A stretch of DNA of 64,000 bases from Nocardioides luteus (GCF_014648595.1 NZ_BMRK01000017.1:1-64000); one strand, 5' to 3'; numbered from the stretch's first letter, positions 36,472 through 48,922 are shown. The notes: generated from the sequence alone by a model not told the origin. Numbers and translations are program-made.

Positions 36472-37283
36472 TGGACTTCCGTGGAGCGTCGGCCGAGGCC
36501 GTTGCCGCCCTGACCGAGGAGCTGAAGACCGCTGTCTCCGCCTCTCCTGAGGCGGCGGCGAAGGCGGCCGACACCCTCTTCGAGGTCTCCCAGACCTTCC
36601 GCTCCGAGGCGGCCCTGCGCCGCTTCGTCACCGACGCCTCGGTGCCGCAGGAGGCCAAGACCGGCCTCGTCGGCGAGGTGTTCGGCGGGAAGGTCGACGC
36701 GACTGGTCTCGGCATCGTCGAGTCGGCGGTCAAGCACCGCTGGACGCACGCCGGTGACCTGAGCGACGCGATCGAGCGACTCAGCGAGATCGCCGCTGTC
36801 CGCAGCGCCGGTGGCGAGGCCACGCGCCTTGCCGACGAGCTCTTCGCGGTCCAGCAGGCCGTGCAGGAGACGCCGGAGCTGCGCGACGCGCTCTCCGACC
36901 CGGCTCGCACGACCGACGACAAGGTCGCGCTGGTCGACGACCTCCTCGGCGGCAAGGCGCTGCCCGCGACGGTCGCCCTGACCAAGCAGGCCCTGGCCGG
37001 CACCTACCGCACGGCCTCGGCCGCGCTGGGTGAATACCAGAAGGTCGCCGCGGCGGTCGCGGGCGAAGGCACCGCGGTCGTCCGCGTGGCAGCTCCGCTC
37101 TCGGAGGCGGACACCAACCGCCTGGCTGCAGCCCTCGCGAAGAAGTACGGCCGCGAGGTCCACCTGAACATCGTGGTCGACCCGGAGATCGTCGGCGGCA
37201 TCAAGGTCTCGATCGGTGACGACGTCATCGACGGCACCATCTCCAGCCGCCTCGACGGGGCGCAGCGAGCACTCGCCGGCTGA
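36471..37283 (+). CDS. atpH: ATP synthase F1 subunit delta
   Basis: A 270-residue peripheral stalk subunit, longer than the 177-residue E. coli form and of the length usual in Streptomyces-type actinobacteria. The N-terminal third is Ala-rich helical; the conserved delta region ends with EIVGGIKVSIGDDVIDGTI. The ATG shares a base with the atpF stop. Confidence 0.96.
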
Positions 37284-37361
37284 TCCGGCATCACGGCTCA
37301 ACTGGCCGTATGACCCCTGTGTGACACAGACTTCGACGTAAGAACGAGAGAGAAGGCAGAG

Positions 37362-39002
<1,641 letters not shown>

Positions 39003-39004
39003 CC

Positions 39005-39931
39005 ATGGCCGTGTCAGTGCGTGAACTCCGCGCGCGGATCAAGTCGACGGAGTCGATGAAGAAGATCACGCGCGCCATGGAGCTCATCGCTGCGTCCCGG
39101 ATCATCAAGGCGCAGCAGCGGGCCAATGCGGCCGCGCCGTACGCCCGTGAGCTCACCCGCGCCGTCTCTGCGGTCGCGACCTACTCCAACGTCGACCACC
39201 CGCTGACCACCGAGCCGGAGTCGCCCACCCGCGCCGCCGTGCTCGTGGTCACCAGCGACCGTGGTCTGGCCGGCTCCTACTCCTCGAGCGTGCTCAAGGA
39301 GGCCGAGGGCCTCGTCGAGAAGCTCAAGGCCGAGGGCAAGGAGATCGACCTCTACGTCACCGGACGCAAGGCCGAGGCCTTCTATAAGTTCCGCGGCCGC
39401 GCCGTGGAGCAGGCCTGGACCGGCTTCTCGGACCGCCCGGACTACACCGCGGCCAAGGAGATCGGCGAGAAGCTGATCGACGTCTTCGTCGAGGGCACCG
39501 AGTCCGAGAAGGCTGTCGCTCCCGGCGTCGACGAGGTCCACGTGGTCTACACGCGGTTCGTCACCATGATGACGCAGAAGCCGACCGCCGTACGCCTGCT
39601 GCCGCTGGAGGTCGTGGAAGGCACCGAGGCTCCGGCCGAGGGTGACGTCCTGCCGCTCTACGAGTTCGAGCCCTCGGCCGAGGCCGTGCTCGACTCGCTG
39701 CTCCCGCAGTACGTCGTGAGCCGGATCTGGTTCGCGCTGCTGCAGTCGGCCGCCTCCGAGCTGGCTCAGCGTCAGAAGGCGATGAAGTCGGCCACCGACA
39801 ACGCCGACGAGCTCATCAAGAAGTTCACCCGGGTCGCCAACCAGGCTCGCCAGGCCGGCATCACCCAGGAGATCAGCGAGATCGTCGGTGGCGTGAACGC
39901 GCTCGCCGACGCCCAGGCTGCGAACGACTGA
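39005..39931 (+). CDS. atpG: ATP synthase F1 subunit gamma
   Basis: A 308-residue rotor shaft. It begins with the conserved [20 protein letters not shown] helix and ends with [16 protein letters not shown]. The ATG follows two bases after the atpA stop. A moderate insertion around residues 195-215 is typical for actinobacteria. Confidence 0.98.
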   Translation: MAVSVRELRARIKSTESMKKITRAMELIAASRIIKAQQRANAAAPYARELTRAVSAVATYSNVDHPLTTEPESPTRAAVLVVTSDRGLAGSYSSSVLKEAEGLVEKLKAEGKEIDLYVTGRKAEAFYKFRGRAVEQAWTGFSDRPDYTAAKEIGEKLIDVFVEGTESEKAVAPGVDEVHVVYTRFVTMMTQKPTAVRLLPLEVVEGTEAPAEGDVLPLYEFEPSAEAVLDSLLPQYVVSRIWFALLQSAASELAQRQKAMKSATDNADELIKKFTRVANQARQAGITQEISEIVGGVNALADAQAAND

Positions 39932-39954
39932 GAACCCACAGAAAGACTGACTAG

Positions 39955-41393
<1,439 letters not shown>

Positions 41394-41394
<1 letters not shown>

Positions 41395-41786
41395 TGACGG
41401 ACGCACTTCAGGTGGAGCTCGTCGCTGCAGACCGGGTGGTCTGGAGCGGCGGGGCCACCATGGTCATCGCCCGAACGGTCGACGGTGATGTCGGCGTCCT
41501 GCGCGGTCACGCGCCGGTGCTGTCGGCTCTCACCGACGCGGTCGTGGAGATCACTCCGGAGGAGGGCACCGAGGTCATCGCGACCGTCGACGGTGGCTTC
41601 CTCTCGGTGGCCAACGACCGTGTCTCGATCCTGTCCGAGCACGTGCTGCTGGCCCACGAGATCGACCTCAGCAAGGCCGAGGTCGAGCTCGAGGAGGCCC
41701 GTCGCCTGCTCGGCACCAACGACGACGCCGAGAAGCGCATCCGTCGTGCCGAGGCACGCATCCGCGCTGTCGAGAAGGCCTCCTAG
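41394..41786 (+). CDS. atpC: ATP synthase F1 subunit epsilon
   Basis: A 130-residue rotor subunit. The N-terminal beta-sandwich includes GDVGVLRGHAPVLSAL, and two C-terminal helices can brake ATP hydrolysis. The ATG overlaps the atpD stop; an in-frame start further upstream lies inside atpD and is rejected. Confidence 0.97.
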
Positions 41787-41807
41787 GGAAAGAGGGGCGA
41801 TACCCGG

Positions 41808-42254
41808 ATGGCATGGTGGGAGCTGGTCTTGGCCGTTGTGGCCGCATCGCTTCTGCTTGTCCTCGCCTATGGCATCGGGATCGCCGTACGTCGCCGTCTG
41901 CTCGCCCGCAACGGCGGCGTCTTCGAACTGAGCCACCGCGTCCGGGACACCCGTCCCGGGCGCGGTTGGGTCATCGGCATCGGTCGATACTCCGGCGACA
42001 CCCAACTGGAGTGGTTCCGCATCTTCTCGCTCTCGCCCAAGCCGAAGCGGGTCTGGCGGCGGGTGGAGATCGCTTACATCTCCAGCCGCTCCCCGGAAGG
42101 GATCGAGGAGCTGGTCCTCTATCCGGAGAGCCTGATCGTGACCTGCGAGGTCCATGGCGAGCTCATCGACCTGGCCATGGACCAGCAGACGCTCATCGGC
42201 TTCCAGGCGTGGCTCGAGTCCCGCCCGATCCGGTCCAACTGGACCGTCTTCTGA
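41808..42254 (+). CDS. DUF2550 membrane protein
   Basis: A 148-residue protein with one N-terminal membrane helix (LVLAVVAASLLLVLAYGIGI) and a beta-rich domain (GRGWVIGIGRYSGDTQLEWFRIFSLS). It corresponds to Rv1312 and related DUF2550 proteins, which follow atpC in many actinobacteria. Function is unknown; the conserved place suggests a link to the ATP synthase or the membrane. It is the last gene before a strong terminator. Confidence 0.88.
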   Translation: MAWWELVLAVVAASLLLVLAYGIGIAVRRRLLARNGGVFELSHRVRDTRPGRGWVIGIGRYSGDTQLEWFRIFSLSPKPKRVWRRVEIAYISSRSPEGIEELVLYPESLIVTCEVHGELIDLAMDQQTLIGFQAWLESRPIRSNWTVF

Positions 42255-42266
42255 TCGATCACTCCT

Positions 42267-42297
42267 GACCGATCCTGGTGGAACACCAGGGTCGGTC
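42267..42297 (+). terminator. Hairpin terminator of the ATP synthase operon
   Basis: GACCGATCCTGG and CCAGGGTCGGTC form a 12-bp stem with one mismatch around TGGAACA, 13 bp after the DUF2550 stop, followed by TTCGTG. Confidence 0.85.
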
Positions 42298-42357
42298 TTC
42301 GTGCATTCGGGGGCTTCCCTGATTGTCCGGAGGCCGTCTCCGGCGGATTGTTGAGGT

Positions 42358-42975
42358 ATGTCCTCAACTGCTCCCACTCCCAGCCCAGCCCAGCCGACCC
42401 CGCCCACCCCGCCGGTCTCACCCGCGGGCGACGAGCTCCGCTGCACCGACGCCGACCGCGACCGAGTGATCGACCTGCTCAAGGCGTCCTACGCCGACGG
42501 CCGCCTCGACCAGGCCGAGTTCGACCTCCGGTTCGACCTGACCATGAAGGCCAAGACGTACGCAGCCCTCGAGCCGATCACCCGCGACCTGGTCGCGCAG
42601 CCCACGCCGCCGCCGGCGGCCGCGAAGGCCGCTCGCGACCTGCTTCCCCCGCCGACCACCGAGGAGCGGCTGCTGGCCGCGCTCGCCCAGGCGACCACCT
42701 GGGTGCCGGTCGTCGTCGGCCCCGCGATCCTCTACTACACCGTCGGCAAGCGTTCCGAGTTCGTGAAGCACCACGCCGCCGGCGCGCTCAACCTGCAGCT
42801 GACCCTGCTCGCGGTCACGATCGTGACCTTCGGGCTCGGTGGCGCGCTCTACGGGATCGCGTGGATCCTGGCGACCGCCTTCGCGGTGATCGCGCTCGCC
42901 GGCGCGCCGTTGCGCCAGCCGTGGGTGCTGCCCCTCTTCGGCCGCGGCGGACCCTACGAGAAGAAGCCGGAGTGA
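42358..42975 (+). CDS. DUF1707 plus DUF4870 membrane protein
   Basis: A 205-residue protein. A Pro/Thr-rich start is followed by the DUF1707 domain (RCTDADRDRVIDLLKASYADG, then LDQAEFDLRFDLTMKA, about residues 28-75), a short helical domain found at the N-terminus of many actinobacterial membrane proteins. After a linker, two or three membrane helices with FVKHHAAGALNLQ match DUF4870/Tic20-like proteins. Neither domain has an established function. GAGG precedes the ATG. Confidence 0.82.
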   Translation: MSSTAPTPSPAQPTPPTPPVSPAGDELRCTDADRDRVIDLLKASYADGRLDQAEFDLRFDLTMKAKTYAALEPITRDLVAQPTPPPAAAKAARDLLPPPTTEERLLAALAQATTWVPVVVGPAILYYTVGKRSEFVKHHAAGALNLQLTLLAVTIVTFGLGGALYGIAWILATAFAVIALAGAPLRQPWVLPLFGRGGPYEKKPE

Positions 42976-43018
42976 TCCCCGGGGGTGGATGCGACCGGAG
43001 GCACACTAACCTTCCTGT

Positions 43019-44173
43019 GTGACGCCTCTTTACCGTGCCCAAGCCGGATCGGTCGTGGCGTTCGCCACCAACGGGCTGCTGTCGGCCACGTTCATCTCCC
43101 GGATCCCCGCGCTGCGCGAGAGCCTCGGGCTGAACAACTCTGCGGTCGGCCTGATGCTGCTGGCGATGGGCCTCGGCTCCGTCGCGGCGCTGCCGCTCGC
43201 CGGGGGACTGGTGATGCGCTGGGGCGCTGCCCGGGTCGTACGCCGCTGCGCGATCCTCTGCGTCGCCGCCCTGTGTCTGGTGGCGATCTCGGCCAGCTGG
43301 TTGGAGCAGGTCTGGCTGGTCGGACTGTTCCTGGTGGCGTACGGCGTCGGCTACGGGGTCTGGGACGTCGCCATGAACGTCGAGGGGGCCGCGGTCGAGC
43401 GGCTGGGCGGCAAGACCCTCATGCCCCAGCTGCACGCGATGTGGAGCGTCGGCACCGTGATCGGTGGGCTGCTGGGCATCGCGCTGGTCGGCACGCTGCC
43501 GACCGTATGGCACATCGCCGGCGTCGCCGCCGTCGCGCTGGCGGTCTGCTGCTGGGGGACCGCCGGGTTCCTCCCCGCCGAGGCGCCGCCTGAGGGCCAC
43601 TCACCACGGCGCGAGCTGATCGCCGCCTGGCGCTCGCCGCACACCCTGCTGCTGGGCCTGATGGTCCTCGCCTTCGCCGCCGCGGAGGGAAGCGCCAACG
43701 ACTGGGTCTCGCTCGCGATGATCGACGGCTACGACGTCAGCCACCGGGTCGGGGTGGCGTGCTACGCCGCGTTCGTCCTCTGCATGAGCATCGCCCGCTT
43801 CGCCGGCGCCAAGGTGATCGACCGCGTCGGCCGCCAGCCGGTCCTGATCACCTCGGCGGTGCTCGCCGGGCTCGGGATCCTCCTCGCCGTCTTCGCCGGC
43901 ACCTTCGGCCTCGCCCTGGTCGGCATCGTGCTCTGGGGCTTCGGCGCCGCCCTCGGCTTCCCGCTGGGCATCAGCATCGCCGCCGACGACGAGACGAGCG
44001 CCGCCGCCCGCGTCTCGGTGGTCTCCACCCTCGCCTACGGAGCCTTCCTCGGCTTCCCGCCCATCCTCGGCGCCGTAGGCGACCAGATCGGCACCCTGAA
44101 CGCGCTCCTCGTCGTAGCCGTCCTCATGCTCCCCACCGCCGCCCTAGCCGCCACCGTAGCCCGCCGCCGCTGA
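43019..44173 (+). CDS. MFS transporter (12-helix type)
   Basis: A 384-residue permease with about twelve helices. The second transmembrane region carries GLGSVAALPLAGGLVMRWGAA (MFS motif A-like, G-x-x-x-D/R-W-G), and WDVAMNVEGAAVERL resembles the FucP/YbjJ-like branch of the family. The substrate cannot be deduced. The GTG start has TAACCT six bases before it. It converges on the SNF2 gene across the second palindromic array. Confidence 0.85.
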   Translation: MTPLYRAQAGSVVAFATNGLLSATFISRIPALRESLGLNNSAVGLMLLAMGLGSVAALPLAGGLVMRWGAARVVRRCAILCVAALCLVAISASWLEQVWLVGLFLVAYGVGYGVWDVAMNVEGAAVERLGGKTLMPQLHAMWSVGTVIGGLLGIALVGTLPTVWHIAGVAAVALAVCCWGTAGFLPAEAPPEGHSPRRELIAAWRSPHTLLLGLMVLAFAAAEGSANDWVSLAMIDGYDVSHRVGVACYAAFVLCMSIARFAGAKVIDRVGRQPVLITSAVLAGLGILLAVFAGTFGLALVGIVLWGFGAALGFPLGISIAADDETSAAARVSVVSTLAYGAFLGFPPILGAVGDQIGTLNALLVVAVLMLPTAALAATVARRR

Positions 44174-44182
44174 CCCTTCGTT

Positions 44183-44384
44183 CGCCGAGTCGGCGCATCT
44201 GCCCCACGTACGGACACTGAGTCGGCGCGTTTGTCCCGCTCACGATCGTCGAGTCGGCGCATCTGCCCCATCTACACAACAGGTTCGGTGACCACTCGGA
44301 GCAGTTGCGCCGACTCGGCGTGAAATCCTGGGGCAGTTGCGCCGACTCGGCGTGAAAGCCCGGGGCAGTTGCGCCGACTCGGCG
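44183..44384. repeat. Opposed 3+3 palindromic repeat array, period 32 bp (copy 2)
   Basis: Forward units are at 44183-44206, 44215-44238 (degenerate) and 44247-44270; inverted units at 44297-44320, 44329-44352 and 44361-44384. The unit, the 8-bp spacers and the 32-bp period are the same as in the array at 1877-2068, but spacers differ (cgtacgga, ctcacgat, tgaaatcc, tgaaagcc) and the centre is 26 bp. It fills the gap between the converging MFS and SNF2 genes, so it probably stops transcription from both sides. Confidence 0.9.
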
Positions 44385-44393
44385 GTTAGAGGG

Positions 44394-47300
44394 TCAGTCG
44401 AAGAGGGCGCGGATGTCGTCGGCGCCGATGGTGGAGCCCATGGCGCCCTCGCCGTCGACGACCTTGGCGAAGAGCTCGGCCTTGCGCTCCTTGAGCTCCA
44501 TGACCTTCTCCTCGATGGTGTCGGTGGAGACGAGGCGGTAGACCATGACGTGCTGGGTCTGGCCGATGCGGTGGGCGCGGTCGACGGCCTGGGCCTCGGC
44601 AGCAGGGTTCCACCAGGGGTCGAGCACGAAGACGTAGTCTGCCTCGGTCAGGGTGAGGCCGACGCCGCCGGCCTTGAGCGAGATCAGGAACACCGGGGCG
44701 TCGCCGTCGCGGAAGCTCTCGATGACCGCGCCGCGGTCGCGGGTGGCGCCGTCGAGGTAGGCGGCGTCGATGCCGGCATCGGCCAGGCGGGTGCGGGCAC
44801 GGCCGAGGAACGAGGTGAACTGGCTGAACACGAGCGCCTTGTGGCCCTCGGCGGCGAGCTCCTCGATGTGGTCGACCAGGGTGTCGAGCTTGGCCGAGCC
44901 GACGTCGTCGTCCTCGGGGTCGACGAGGCCGGGATCGAGGGAGAGCTGACGCAGCCGGGTGAGCGCGCTGAGGATCGCGACCCGGTTGTCGTTGAAGTCG
45001 TCGAGGAGGTGCAGGATGCGCTGCCGCTCCTTGGCCAGGTGGGCGTCGTAGATCTTGCGGTGCTCCGCGTTGAGGTCGACGCCGAGCACCTGCTCCTGCT
45101 TGGGCGGCAGGTCGTCGGCGACGAGCTCCTTGGTGCGCCGCAGCAGGAACGGCCGCAGCCGGGTGCGGAACCGGCGCAGCGCGCCGTCGTCGCCCGACTT
45201 CTCGACGGGGGAGACGACCGTGTCACGGAACATCCGCGGGCTCGGGTAGAGCCCCGGCGCCGTGATCGAGAGCAGCGCCCACAGCTCCATGAGCCGGTTC
45301 TCGAACGGCGTGCCGGTCACCGCGAGGCGCCAGCGGGCGTCGATGCGGCGGGCCGCGGCGTACGTCTTGGACTGGTGGTTCTTGACCTGCTGGGCCTCGT
45401 CGAGGACGAGCCCGGCCCAGGGGCGGCCGGCGAAGGCGTCCTGCTCGAGCCGGAGGATCGCGTAGGTGGTGATCACGACGTCGGCGTCCTCGCGGGCCGC
45501 GGCCACCGAGTCGACGCGCTTGCTGACGGTGCTCACCCGGAGTCCGGGGGCGTGCCGGCGGGCCTCCTGGACCCAGGCGGGTACGACGCTGGTCGGCGCC
45601 ACCACGAGATAGGGGTCGCGCCGCCCGGGCTGGGCGTGCACCGCGTGGGAGATCGTGGCCAGCACCTGCAGCGTCTTACCGAGACCCATGTCGTCGGCGA
45701 GGATGCCGCCGAGGCCCTGGTCGTGCAGGAACGCCAGCCAGTGGAAGCCATCGAGCTGGTAGTGGCGCAGGTCGGTCGCCAGCCCGGTGGGCTCGGGACG
45801 GGGGATCTCACGCAGGTCGCGCAGCGCCTGGGCCCGCTGGACCCACTCGGCCGCCTGCTGGTCGACCACGCCGAGCTCGGCGAGCTCGGCCCAGACGCCG
45901 AGGTCGTGCTTGCCGACGGCGATGCCGTCGCCGGAGCGCTCGTGGAGCTGGCCGGCGGCCTGGACGACGTTGCGGAGCCGGTCGAGCTCGGGTCGGTCGG
46001 TCGTGATGTAGGTGCCGCTGGGCAGGATCAGGTGGTCGTCGCCGCGGGTGAGCGCCGCGAGGACGTCCGGGAGCGGCACGGCCTCGCCGCCGATCCGGAT
46101 CACCACCTGCAGGTCGAGCCAGTCCTGGCCGAGCAGATCGTCCCCGTCGGTCGAGGTGACCTCGAAAGAGATCTCCGGGTCGTCGTCGGTCTCGCGGAAG
46201 TCGGGCCGTTCCACCTCGGTGACGTCGACGCCCTCGATCTCGCGCAGCGCCGGCAGGTCGTGGATGGCGAGCGCGAGCGCGTCGCCGTCGCGTACCTCCT
46301 GCTTGCGGAGCAGCTCGGCCGAGACCTTCGCGCGGAGCACGGCCTCCTCGGCGGGATCGCGCACCAGGCCGAGGTCCTCGCGGGAGTCCACCGGGTAGTG
46401 ACGTACGCCGTAGGCCCATGTCCAGCCGAGCGTGGCATGCGTCGAGCTGCGCCAGGTCACGGTCAGGCTCAGTCGCGGGGCAGGAGGCTCGGGGATGTCG
46501 AGGGAGTCGTCGCTGGAGCGCAGCGGCACCAGCCGAGCCAGCGGGCCCAGCAGCGCGCTCAGGGTGCCGATCTCGGCCTCGGGCACGGTCAGCGGCTCCC
46601 GAGCCGTCACCAGCCGCTGCGCGTGCGTGGAGAGCGGGCCGGAGAGGTCGCCCAGGTGGAGCACCCCGGCGTCGAGCACACCGACAGAGCGGGTCGGGCG
46701 GCCGATCGGGAGAACCGTCGGGCCGGAGTAGACCCGCTCGCCGTGGGCCAGGCCGAAACGGAGCACCGCCTCACCCTCCTCACGGCGCAGCTCGCCGGCG
46801 AGCGAGAGCGGGTCGTCGAAGATCACCACGCCGCGTACGTTCTCGCCGGGCAGCACGGTCACGCCGCCACGGATCGCGTCGCGGAGCAGGCCGACGGCGT
46901 GCTCACCGAAGTCGCCGAGGCTGAGCGAGGAGCCGCGGGCGTAGAGCAACCGGTCGGGCCGCAGCTGGCGGGCGAGCTCCTGCAACGGCAGTAGCTGGCT
47001 GCGCGGGAAGTCCTTGCCGGGCACGGCGCTGGGGATGTTGGACCAGTCGGCGCCGGTCTTCGCCCAGCGCTCGCGGTTGCCCATCCGCATCGGCCGGAGC
47101 TCGACGGTGGGGGAGCCGGCGACGGCCGAGCGCGGGCTGTGCACGTCGATCTCGAGGGCCAGCGGCGGCAGGTCCTCCTCGGGCTTGTTGTCCTCGGCGA
47201 GCTGGCCCAGCAGCGTACGCAGCTCCGTCTCCCACGAGGGGCCGCGCGAGGTCGCCGAGCCGGCGAGGACGAGGCCGAGGGCGGCGCCGTGCTTGCAGCG

Positions 47301-47555
47301 GTTGTGGACCGGGCAGCTGCACGAGCTGGTCAGCCGCGCACTGTAGTTGCGGTACTCCAGGTTGAGGGTGACGCGGTACGGCGCGGGGCCGCTGCCCCGG
47401 ACCTCCGCGGTGGCGCGCAGGGTGGTGCTGCCGATCTCGCTGACCTGGGGCTCACCGACCCGGCCCTCGTTCGCGTACGCCTGGCCGCGCTCCATCGTGG
47501 GTGGGTCGAAGGTCTCGCGGAGTACGTCGTTCGTGAGAGCTTCGAGCAAGGACAC
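44394..47555 (-). CDS. SWIM zinc-finger SNF2-family DNA helicase/translocase
   Basis: A 1053-residue Swi2/Snf2 ATPase. The N-terminus carries a SWIM finger with CxC and CxH spacing (SCSCPVHNRCKHGAALG, about residues 77-93). A long middle region follows, then the motor: LADDMGLGKTLQVLATI (motif I), LVLDEAQQVKN (DEAQ box), VTGTPFENRLMELW (motif III), and C-terminal SLKAGGVGLTLT and AQAVDRAHRIGQTQ (motifs V and VI). Such proteins move along double-stranded DNA and remodel nucleoprotein. The GTG at 47555 is preferred; the frame is open to 47681, but the family starts with this helix. A DasR-type palindrome lies 82 bp upstream. Confidence 0.92.
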   Translation of the reverse strand: MSLLEALTNDVLRETFDPPTMERGQAYANEGRVGEPQVSEIGSTTLRATAEVRGSGPAPYRVTLNLEYRNYSARLTSSCSCPVHNRCKHGAALGLVLAGSATSRGPSWETELRTLLGQLAEDNKPEEDLPPLALEIDVHSPRSAVAGSPTVELRPMRMGNRERWAKTGADWSNIPSAVPGKDFPRSQLLPLQELARQLRPDRLLYARGSSLSLGDFGEHAVGLLRDAIRGGVTVLPGENVRGVVIFDDPLSLAGELRREEGEAVLRFGLAHGERVYSGPTVLPIGRPTRSVGVLDAGVLHLGDLSGPLSTHAQRLVTAREPLTVPEAEIGTLSALLGPLARLVPLRSSDDSLDIPEPPAPRLSLTVTWRSSTHATLGWTWAYGVRHYPVDSREDLGLVRDPAEEAVLRAKVSAELLRKQEVRDGDALALAIHDLPALREIEGVDVTEVERPDFRETDDDPEISFEVTSTDGDDLLGQDWLDLQVVIRIGGEAVPLPDVLAALTRGDDHLILPSGTYITTDRPELDRLRNVVQAAGQLHERSGDGIAVGKHDLGVWAELAELGVVDQQAAEWVQRAQALRDLREIPRPEPTGLATDLRHYQLDGFHWLAFLHDQGLGGILADDMGLGKTLQVLATISHAVHAQPGRRDPYLVVAPTSVVPAWVQEARRHAPGLRVSTVSKRVDSVAAAREDADVVITTYAILRLEQDAFAGRPWAGLVLDEAQQVKNHQSKTYAAARRIDARWRLAVTGTPFENRLMELWALLSITAPGLYPSPRMFRDTVVSPVEKSGDDGALRRFRTRLRPFLLRRTKELVADDLPPKQEQVLGVDLNAEHRKIYDAHLAKERQRILHLLDDFNDNRVAILSALTRLRQLSLDPGLVDPEDDDVGSAKLDTLVDHIEELAAEGHKALVFSQFTSFLGRARTRLADAGIDAAYLDGATRDRGAVIESFRDGDAPVFLISLKAGGVGLTLTEADYVFVLDPWWNPAAEAQAVDRAHRIGQTQHVMVYRLVSTDTIEEKVMELKERKAELFAKVVDGEGAMGSTIGADDIRALFD

Positions 47556-47636
47556 CCGACCTAGTCTTCCAGCATGAGGCCGGTTCTGCGACTTCGTGGG
47601 CGCTAGGGGTGAGCAGCGTCTCGTACGTTGCGGTGG

Positions 47637-47654
47637 CACTGGTCTAGACCAGTG
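47637..47654. promoter_or_regulatory. DasR-responsive element (dre) candidate
   Basis: CACTGGTCTAGACCAGTG is an 18-bp perfect palindrome whose core equals the published dre consensus for the GntR-family GlcNAc regulator DasR (ACTGGTCTAGACCAGT). It lies 82 bp upstream of the SNF2 gene and 278 bp upstream of the TrmB/LuxR-like gene. The dasR gene itself is not in the window. Confidence 0.72.
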
Positions 47655-47769
47655 GCCGCCCAGCGGATGCCTCGAGTGCATTCAGCGGTCTGCATAGGTG
47701 CACGGGCGCCGTCGTCGAGAGCCGACCGAATCCGCAGGTATCGGGACATCCCCGAAGCGCAAAATGAAA

Positions 47770-47809
47770 GCCACCTCGATCCGAGCGGGGGGATCCGGAC
47801 CGAGGTGGC
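47770..47809. terminator. Orphan hairpin in front of the regulator gene
   Basis: GCCACCTCG and CGAGGTGGC (9 bp) enclose a loop that holds GATCC words. Leftward, the hairpin is followed by CTTTCATTTTG, a good T tail; rightward, by GATGAATACTTT. No annotated gene ends here, so it may end a small RNA or attenuate transcription in either direction. Confidence 0.55.
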
Positions 47810-47931
47810 GATGAATACTTTCGGCCAAGTCGACGGCGAATGCAAGTCGAACCGCCCTGGCGGGAATGTGACGTGTCGTATATCTGCCATGATGTGCGTC
47901 GTTCGATCTCCTCCACGGAAAGGCACCCCGG

Positions 47932-48912
47932 ATGCTCGATGCGCTCGGACTCGACCACCTCGAGGAGACGGTCTACCGCCAGCTGGTCGGTGCGCCGTCG
48001 GCCAATCTCGAAGAGCTGGCGGAGGCCGCCGACCTGGACGGTTACGCGGTCTCGGCGGTGCTGGCCGCACTGGAGGGCAAGGGCCTGGTCGCCCGGGCCT
48101 CGGCGGGCCAGGACCGCTACGTCGCCTCGCCACCGGCGGTGGCGCTCGGGGCTCTCCTGGTCCAGCGGCAGGACGACCTGCGCCGCGCCCAGGTGGAGAT
48201 GACCGAGCTGGCCGGGCTCTACCGCGGCTCGGTCGCGCGCCGGGACGTGGCCGACGTCGTCGACGTCGTGCACGGCACCGAGGCGATCGCGCAGCGCTTC
48301 GCCCAGCTGCAGTACTCGGCGAAGAAGTGCATCCAGGCTCTGCAGAAGCCGCAGGCCGCCGTCGTCACCCGGGAGGACGCCGACGAGGCGGAGCGGGCGG
48401 CCCTGGAGCGCGGCGTACGCCACGACATCGTGCTCGAGCGCTCCGTCTTCGACACCCCGGGCATCTACGAGTCGATCGACTCCGGGCTCGAGATCGGCAT
48501 CGAGCTGCGGGTGGTGCCTTCGGTGCCGCTGCGGGCCTTCATCGTCGACCGCGAGATCGCGCTGATCCCGCTGATGAACAGCGAGCACAAGACGGTCCAG
48601 GACGCGCTGCTGCTCCACCCGAGCGGTCTGCTGGACGCGATCACCGCCCTCTTCGACCTGATCTGGAGCTCGGCGCCCAAGCTCGTCGCCACGCCCGAGG
48701 GCGCCGTCGAGACCGCTGCGGACCGCCTCGAGCCCCTCGACACCAAGGTGCTCTCGCTGCTGCTGGCGGGCCTGACCGACGCCTCCATCGGCGCGCAGCT
48801 CGGGCTCTCCCTGCGTACGGTCCAGCGACGGGTGCGCCAGATGATGGACCGCGCGCAGGTCGACACCCGCCTCCAGCTCGGCTACGAGGCCGGGCGCCGC
48901 GGCTGGCTGTGA
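47932..48912 (+). CDS. TrmB/LuxR-like transcriptional regulator
   Basis: A 326-residue regulator. The N-terminus looks like a TrmB winged helix (ETVYRQLVGAPSANLEELAEA, then VSAVLAALEGKGLVAR, about residues 12-60). The central region resembles the phospholipase-D-like sensor part of such proteins. The C-terminus is a LuxR-type helix-turn-helix (LTDASIGAQLGLSLRTVQRR, about 280-300). Two different DNA-binding heads in one chain is a known actinobacterial design. The target is not evident. GAAAGG precedes the ATG. Confidence 0.82.
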   Translation: MLDALGLDHLEETVYRQLVGAPSANLEELAEAADLDGYAVSAVLAALEGKGLVARASAGQDRYVASPPAVALGALLVQRQDDLRRAQVEMTELAGLYRGSVARRDVADVVDVVHGTEAIAQRFAQLQYSAKKCIQALQKPQAAVVTREDADEAERAALERGVRHDIVLERSVFDTPGIYESIDSGLEIGIELRVVPSVPLRAFIVDREIALIPLMNSEHKTVQDALLLHPSGLLDAITALFDLIWSSAPKLVATPEGAVETAADRLEPLDTKVLSLLLAGLTDASIGAQLGLSLRTVQRRVRQMMDRAQVDTRLQLGYEAGRRGWL

Positions 48913-48922
48913 CGCCGACGGG

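Larger units (their letters stand above)
47556..47931. other. 376-bp intergenic region with palindromes and no gene
   Basis: Between the divergent SNF2 and regulator genes. I find no credible coding region; open frames crossing it are shadows of the regulator gene. It holds a perfect dre-like palindrome (47637-47654), a hairpin (47770-47809) and, close to the regulator, a TATATC/CATGAT region that may contain its -10. The length is large for this compact genome. Confidence 0.6.

Noticed and set aside
44337-46994. 885-codon rightward open frame opposite the SNF2 gene
   Set aside because: Shadow of the helicase gene; composition is Gly/Val/Glu repeats without motifs, and its start lies in the repeat array.
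47603-48133. Leftward frames over the dre site and the start of the regulator gene
   Set aside because: Pro/Arg-rich shadow translation without ribosome site or family match.
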